Shown in pieces: positions 59,391 to 64,000 of a DNA stretch of 64,000 nucleotides. Position 1 is the first letter of the stretch. The number at the start of each line of letters is the position of its first letter. Location of the stretch: the NCBI GenBank assembly GCA_964611125.1, contig CAZSZO010000003.1:1-64000 (forward strand). The letters are read 5' to 3'. A program made the translations under genes and the position numbers. This DNA comes from JAEUIX01 sp964611125 (GTDB lineage Bacteria > Planctomycetota > Phycisphaerae > Phycisphaerales > UBA1924). The notes under the pieces are model-generated. The model ran no database searches, was not told the origin of the DNA, and saw only the letters and a list, made by a program, of their open reading frames with translations.

Positions 59391-59417
59391 AAAAACGCCC
59401 CGCGCGGGCGGGGCGTT
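59391..59417 (-). terminator. Rho-independent terminator for the large minus-strand gene
   Basis: On the minus strand AACGCCCCGCC-CGC-GCGGGGCGTT, a strong stem followed by a run of T. It lies 34 bases after the stop of the large gene at 59452 and 47 bases before tRNA-Pro, separating the two transcripts. Confidence 0.8.
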
Positions 59418-59451
59418 GAAGAATGTTCACAGGCTCAGGCTCGCCCAGGCC

Positions 59452-62400
59452 TCAGTTCACGGGCACTTCCTGCAGGAAGAGCACCTTGGGCTTCTCACCA
59501 AGCTGCGTGACATTCGACCGGTCGACCACCATCAGGAACCGCTTGTCGAGACTGGGAACCATGGGGTCCTCGGGGTCGGCGACGACGACATCCGTCGGGC
59601 GGTACCCGCGAACCACGAACCACACGCAGAAGACATCGCTGCGCACCGAGAGCGAGTTCAGGGCCGCGTTGGCGATGGCGTACTTCTCCGACGGGTCGTC
59701 CCTGAGCATGCTGGGGATGAGCGGCCCGCGCTGGTGCTCCGGATCGCGCACGCCCCTGGTCAGCCCCTCCACGGCGTAGCCGTTGGCGATGCTGAAATTC
59801 ACCTGGGGGTCGTTGATCACGTAGTCGGGCGGCTGGACCGTCGGGGCCAGCTTGGCGCCGTCGCGGGCGAAGCGGTCGATGCTGATGTCGATGGCGTAGT
59901 CCATGCCGCGGGCCCGGTCGAGCCCGGCCAGCGGGTCAGCGAGCTGCCTGGGGTAGTTGTCGGCCCCGTACTCGTTCTTGAGGTCGCGCAGGTTGGGGAT
60001 CGAGCCCTGCTGGTAGTTGAAGGGACGATTGGCCGCGTCGACGATCCGGCCGGCCGGGTCATACTGCCCGGCGTAGCGGGCGCACATGATCTCGCCGATC
60101 CCGGCGAAGCCCGTCTGCTCGCGCAGGCCGGGGATGCCGGTGAAGAACTGCCGGCCCATCGGCGGCTCGCTGAGGGTGAGCCGCCCGCCCGGCAGGCCCG
60201 CGACGCCGTAGCGGCCGTCGACCGGCCAGCGCAGGTCATCGCGGAACGCCACATCGATCGGCAGGCGGAACCCGTTGGGCTGGTTCTCCTGGTTGAGCGA
60301 CCGGGTGCTGACGACGCTCTTCTGGCGATAGGCCTCGAGCGTGCTGGCGATGTCGAAGGTCTCGCCGACGTTTGAGTAGAGCCCCAGCGCCTGCGAGGCC
60401 CGGAAGTTGTTGTTGAAGGCCCGCAGGTCGATGCGGCTGAAGAGGTCGCCCCATACGAGCCGACCACCGCCGATGATCTCGGTGTCGCGCACGCTGCCGG
60501 GGTAGTTGTTGAACAGGCGGGCGTTCGGGCCCATCCACCCGTCGCGATCGGGGGTGAGCATCGGCGCCGCGCGCAGGACCGAGCGCGGCGCCGTGTTCGC
60601 GTTGATGGTCCCGGGGACCTTGCTCGTAAGCGACCCGACGCTGGTGGTGCGGAACTTGTCCAGCAGCGTGAGCGCCAGCGGGATGCCCGAGCCCAGGCGC
60701 TCGTCGCCCACCAGCCGGCCGCTGCGCGACTGGTCGCGGGCCGGGTCGAAGACGCCGTTGGCCCTCAAACCGCCCCGATCGTCGCCCATGTCAAGGTACG
60801 CCACGAACCGGTCGGTGCGCAGCAGCCCGCGCTCCAGCGCGCCGCCGATCTCGGTGTTGAGCTGCACGGTGTCATCGATGTCGCCGGTGAGAAGCACCTC
60901 GGGCGCCTCGTCCGGCGGGTATGCGAAGCCCTGGTTCTGAGCGTTCAGGATCGACTCGTTGAGCGATTTGAAGCTCGCCCCCGCGCGGTAGTCGGCGGGC
61001 ATGACCACCGAGCCGTTCACCCGCGGCCACCCGTCGACGTCGCCGTCGTAGTCGTAGTCAAGGGCCTGAGCGACCGCCTCGGAGAAGGTCGTCCAGCGCT
61101 TGTCGATGTTGTACTGGAAGGCCCCGAAGATGTCGACGGGCGTCTCATAGGGACCCACCGCCGGCACCATCAGGATGTCGGCCGGGCGCATTTCGGGCTC
61201 GGCCGCCGGGTTCACCTCACCGCGATAGACGCGGGGCAGGACCATCGGAACCTGCATGGCCAGCTGCGAGAAGTTGCGGCCCGAGCGGTTGCGCAGCCGC
61301 TCCAGGCGGTCCTTGAGGACCTGCTTGTAGCTGTCGGTGGGATTGGCGTCGAAGATCGGCTCGGAGGCCTTGCGCCGCGTGTCGCTGAAGCCCGTGGTGA
61401 TGTCCTGCAGCTGCGGCGCCAGGTTGATGGTCTGGTGCAGCCGCACCGGCCCGCCGTTGACGCCAAAGCCCATGCCCAGCTTCAGCAGCGTCGGCAGCCC
61501 GGGCACACGCGGGTTGACCCGGTTCGAGACCCGCTCGCCGCGGGCCACGCGGCCGAACTCAGGACGGGTCCGGTCGACCAGCCCCGGGGACGGGAGATTC
61601 GCCAGGCGGAACGTGTCGAAGCTGGTCTCGGCCTCGGAGTCCAGGTTCTCCTTGAGACGCCGCTTGCCGTTGATCAGCTCAAAGTTGAGCGACGTGCGGA
61701 TCGCCCGCCCGTCGACATCCGGCGCCAGAGTGGTGTTGACGATCCCCGCCCGATAGGGCAGGGAGCTCTTGACTTCCATGCAATACGCCGGGATCACGCC
61801 GACAGCGACCTGCGGCAGCACCGCGTTGGCCGGGTCGGTCGCCGCGCCGCCGAGGCGATCGCGGAAGAGCGGCATGCCGGTCTTCGGATCGGCCGGCCGG
61901 CGGATGCTGCCCCAGTTGATGAAGGCGATGGCGTCGTTGTCGGGCATGAAGACGCCGGAGGTCTCGCCGTCGGCCTGCGCGGGGTCCCAGTCGTCGCGCG
62001 TGCGGCGATAGAGCGTCGGGAACGGGAAGTTGTCCGAGGTGTCGCCCGAGACCTGCGAATCATCAGCCTGCACCGGCGGAACCGCCCGTCGCCATGGCTG
62101 CGGGTCGCGCAGCACGTCGACGAGCTGGTCGTTGGCCAGGATGTTGGGGATCGCCGGGCGGGCCCGCCCCGTGCCGCCGCGGTGATAGATCACCTCGCCC
62201 GTCGAGGCGTCGATCTCACCCTCGGAGGTGTAGCGGGTGTCGTTGGGGTGCACCTCGCGGACCACGCGCCACAGCCGGACCGCGCGCCGGCTGTCGTAGA
62301 AATCGAACCGTTCCTTCGGGTCGACCGGCAGCGGCTGCGGCTCGTTCACCATCTGCTGCATGGTGCGCGGGTTGACCCGCACCAGCCGCGTCGGCGGGTT

Positions 62401-64000
62401 GTCAAACGTGATGCGGTCCCGCGCGTCGCCCCGGGCCGACGCATTGGAGCTGTCGGTGAAGATCGCGCGCTTGATGTCCTTCACCGGGTTCCGGTCGCCC
62501 GGCGCGGCGCCGGCCAGCGGCGGGAAGTTCCGGCGCAGCTGGTCGTTCACCTGGGCGTCGGGCAGCCCCTGGCGGCGCTGGAACGACGGCCGCACGGCCG
62601 GGTCGTTGCTGGCGCTGTCATAAGACATCCCCAGCGGCTCAAAGGTCATGAGCTGCTCGCGGATCCACCGGTCCACCGGCCGCCACGGCTCGCGCGTCTG
62701 AGATGGGTCGACGTTGTTGAGCTCGTCCATCAGCACGCCGCCCGCGGCACGCCAGCGCGTCCAGACCGTCGCGAAGTCGTTGTCGCACGCGTAGAACCAG
62801 CGGGTCTCGCCCGGCTCCAGCGTGATCGAGCGGTAGATCTCCTCCCCGGAGCCGTTACCGTCGCCCTCCAGGCCCACCAGGGCGTAGTACCGCCCGCTGA
62901 ACTCGATGTAGTACCGCGTCTCGTCCAGGTGCACCGCGAAAGGATCGGTCTCGCCCGGGATGGGGTAGGTCTCGTCACGCCGCGTGCGGTTCTGGAAGAG
63001 CTGGGTCGCCCCCGCGTTGGCGTTGGGATCACCCTGGAAGCGGATGCGCGTCTGATCAGGCACGGTGCGGCCGCTCGAGAGCTTCGAGAGCGACAGCGGC
63101 GCATCGAACGGGTTGTGAAGCTGGAAGGCCACGATCTCCACCAGGTGATCGGGGAAGCCCTGGTTCCCGCGGATTCCCGTCAGACCCGTGTCGTTGGCCG
63201 AGTGGCCCAGCGGGCGCAGCTGCCCGGTCGAGTCGCGATCGGTGGACGGGATCACGCGCCCCTTCACGGTCACGGGAATCGTGTCCAGTTGCGGCTGCCC
63301 GCCCGGACCGCCGCCCGTCCCGGTGCCACCGCCGCCGCCGCCGCCGCCGGCGCTCCCCACCTCGTCATCGCCGCCGCCGCTGGGCGGCGTGTCGGCGTAC
63401 ATGTTCATCACCAGCGCCTGCACAATGAACGGCTGCGGCGTGATGCCATAGACATTCATCGCCCGGCTCGAGAGCAGCGCATCGGGGTTGAGCTGGGGGT
63501 CCAGCCGCGGGTTCACCACCGGCGCCGGCGGGGTCACCACCGGCGGGCAGAGCTTCGAGGAGCCCAGGTCGAGCTTCCCTCGCACCCGCGGCGCCAGATC
63601 GCCGTACTGCGGATCATCCGCCCAGCCTGGATAGAGCGGGAACTTGAGCGCACCCCCCGCCGCGCCGACGCCCGCGAACGCCGCGCCGTCGATATCCGTC
63701 CGCTGGCTGAATCCGCGCCGCGAATTCTGGTCAAAGGCGTAGATCCCCCCCATCACCCCGCGGTAGGCCTCGTCGATCAGCAGGCTCATCACCACCGGGC
63801 GGTCCACCGCCTCCGAACGCGTGCGCCGCAGGTCCACCTGCGTCGGCCGCGTGCTGTTGCGGTTGAGATAGAACTCGTAGGCGTCGGTGTAGAAGTAGTC
63901 CCGCCCGAAGTTCTGCAGCCGCAGCGTCGTGATCTGGTTCGGCATCGTCGAACCGGTGAACCGCGGGAACCGCGGCCACTTGTAGTAGTCCTGGTCGATG
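59452..64000 (-). CDS. Very large protein with GspK-like NTA motif, partial (5' end beyond the window)
   Basis: At least 1,515 residues; the frame is open to the window edge and reads coding-like (DQDYYKWPRFPRF) before the internal ATG at 63945, so the start is not in view. The order is: a beta-rich first part, a glycine tract (~residues 205-222 from 63945), long charged and beta regions, then GTINANTAPRSVLRAAP, which matches the GspK/PulK (type II secretion minor pseudopilin) motif, and a tail with FCVWFVVRGYRP. Planctomycetes often carry oversized GspK-like proteins with pilus-like clusters. A strong terminator follows. I cannot name the family with certainty. Confidence 0.6.
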   Translation of the reverse strand, partial: IDQDYYKWPRFPRFTGSTMPNQITTLRLQNFGRDYFYTDAYEFYLNRNSTRPTQVDLRRTRSEAVDRPVVMSLLIDEAYRGVMGGIYAFDQNSRRGFSQRTDIDGAAFAGVGAAGGALKFPLYPGWADDPQYGDLAPRVRGKLDLGSSKLCPPVVTPPAPVVNPRLDPQLNPDALLSSRAMNVYGITPQPFIVQALVMNMYADTPPSGGGDDEVGSAGGGGGGGGTGTGGGPGGQPQLDTIPVTVKGRVIPSTDRDSTGQLRPLGHSANDTGLTGIRGNQGFPDHLVEIVAFQLHNPFDAPLSLSKLSSGRTVPDQTRIRFQGDPNANAGATQLFQNRTRRDETYPIPGETDPFAVHLDETRYYIEFSGRYYALVGLEGDGNGSGEEIYRSITLEPGETRWFYACDNDFATVWTRWRAAGGVLMDELNNVDPSQTREPWRPVDRWIREQLMTFEPLGMSYDSASNDPAVRPSFQRRQGLPDAQVNDQLRRNFPPLAGAAPGDRNPVKDIKRAIFTDSSNASARGDARDRITFDNPPTRLVRVNPRTMQQMVNEPQPLPVDPKERFDFYDSRRAVRLWRVVREVHPNDTRYTSEGEIDASTGEVIYHRGGTGRARPAIPNILANDQLVDVLRDPQPWRRAVPPVQADDSQVSGDTSDNFPFPTLYRRTRDDWDPAQADGETSGVFMPDNDAIAFINWGSIRRPADPKTGMPLFRDRLGGAATDPANAVLPQVAVGVIPAYCMEVKSSLPYRAGIVNTTLAPDVDGRAIRTSLNFELINGKRRLKENLDSEAETSFDTFRLANLPSPGLVDRTRPEFGRVARGERVSNRVNPRVPGLPTLLKLGMGFGVNGGPVRLHQTINLAPQLQDITTGFSDTRRKASEPIFDANPTDSYKQVLKDRLERLRNRSGRNFSQLAMQVPMVLPRVYRGEVNPAAEPEMRPADILMVPAVGPYETPVDIFGAFQYNIDKRWTTFSEAVAQALDYDYDGDVDGWPRVNGSVVMPADYRAGASFKSLNESILNAQNQGFAYPPDEAPEVLLTGDIDDTVQLNTEIGGALERGLLRTDRFVAYLDMGDDRGGLRANGVFDPARDQSRSGRLVGDERLGSGIPLALTLLDKFRTTSVGSLTSKVPGTINANTAPRSVLRAAPMLTPDRDGWMGPNARLFNNYPGSVRDTEIIGGGRLVWGDLFSRIDLRAFNNNFRASQALGLYSNVGETFDIASTLEAYRQKSVVSTRSLNQENQPNGFRLPIDVAFRDDLRWPVDGRYGVAGLPGGRLTLSEPPMGRQFFTGIPGLREQTGFAGIGEIMCARYAGQYDPAGRIVDAANRPFNYQQGSIPNLRDLKNEYGADNYPRQLADPLAGLDRARGMDYAIDISIDRFARDGAKLAPTVQPPDYVINDPQVNFSIANGYAVEGLTRGVRDPEHQRGPLIPSMLRDDPSEKYAIANAALNSLSVRSDVFCVWFVVRGYRPTDVVVADPEDPMVPSLDKRFLMVVDRSNVTQLGEKPKVLFLQEVPVN

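Overview
The window is high-GC DNA from a planctomycete-type bacterium, most likely of the Phycisphaerae/Phycisphaerales. Pointers are prepilin-type GFTLVELL proteins with a C-terminal H-x9-DG-like motif, LamG-type secreted proteins ending in dockerin-like DPDDLSDxI repeats, planctomycete-type c heme domains (PSCyt1), several large Ser/Thr kinases (one with a long TPR tail), an ECF sigma remnant of planctomycete type, alanine/proline/glycine-rich linkers, and frequent GTG or weak-SD starts. No marker gene fixes the genus.

Positions 1 to about 13,540 look like an accessory island. They hold an exported redox operon on the minus strand (574-4131: two cytochrome P460 proteins, a lactonase-like beta-propeller and a membrane DUF2231/cytochrome c fusion). 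An intact IS3-family element (4605-5871) follows, whose two flanks belong to different broken genes. Next is a plus-strand cassette (6236-11110) of an AraC-type regulator, a membrane-anchored sulfatase, a membrane-anchored DJ-1/PfpI protein and a formylglycine-generating enzyme able to mature the sulfatase. A small lipoprotein and a DUF4239 membrane protein come next, then a truncated IS5-family element joined in frame to the C-terminal half of a tyrosine recombinase. A tRNA with a Cys anticodon lies about 200 bp further on with its 3' end facing the recombinase, the usual arrangement at an integration site.

From about 14.1 kb the sequence reads as chromosomal backbone: secreted proteins, an FeS-type photolyase divergent from an unannotated DUF2256 gene, holA, a lipoprotein and a large FecR protein, a receptor-like kinase, a ferredoxin reductase/ferredoxin pair, a DUF58 protein, a solute-binding protein, an SDR, and a single-domain voltage-gated cation channel with an Asp-Asp filter. 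These are followed by a row of tiny stress-type membrane proteins and a CsoR/HMA pair behind two tandem CsoR-like operators.

From 37 kb on come a GlcG/HbpS-like protein, a LamG/dockerin-like secreted protein and a tryptophan 2,3-dioxygenase-like protein. A long minus-strand peptide-type ABC transporter operon (51387 down to 43945) runs on into a glycosyltransferase and xseA. Then come a kinase with many TPRs, a flavodoxin-fold oxidoreductase, a VOC lipoprotein, DUF1801-like and DUF6265-like proteins, a tRNA-Pro, and the 3' part of a very large minus-strand gene that leaves the window and carries a GspK-like Asn-Thr-Ala motif.

All functions are read from the sequence and family knowledge; no database search was possible.
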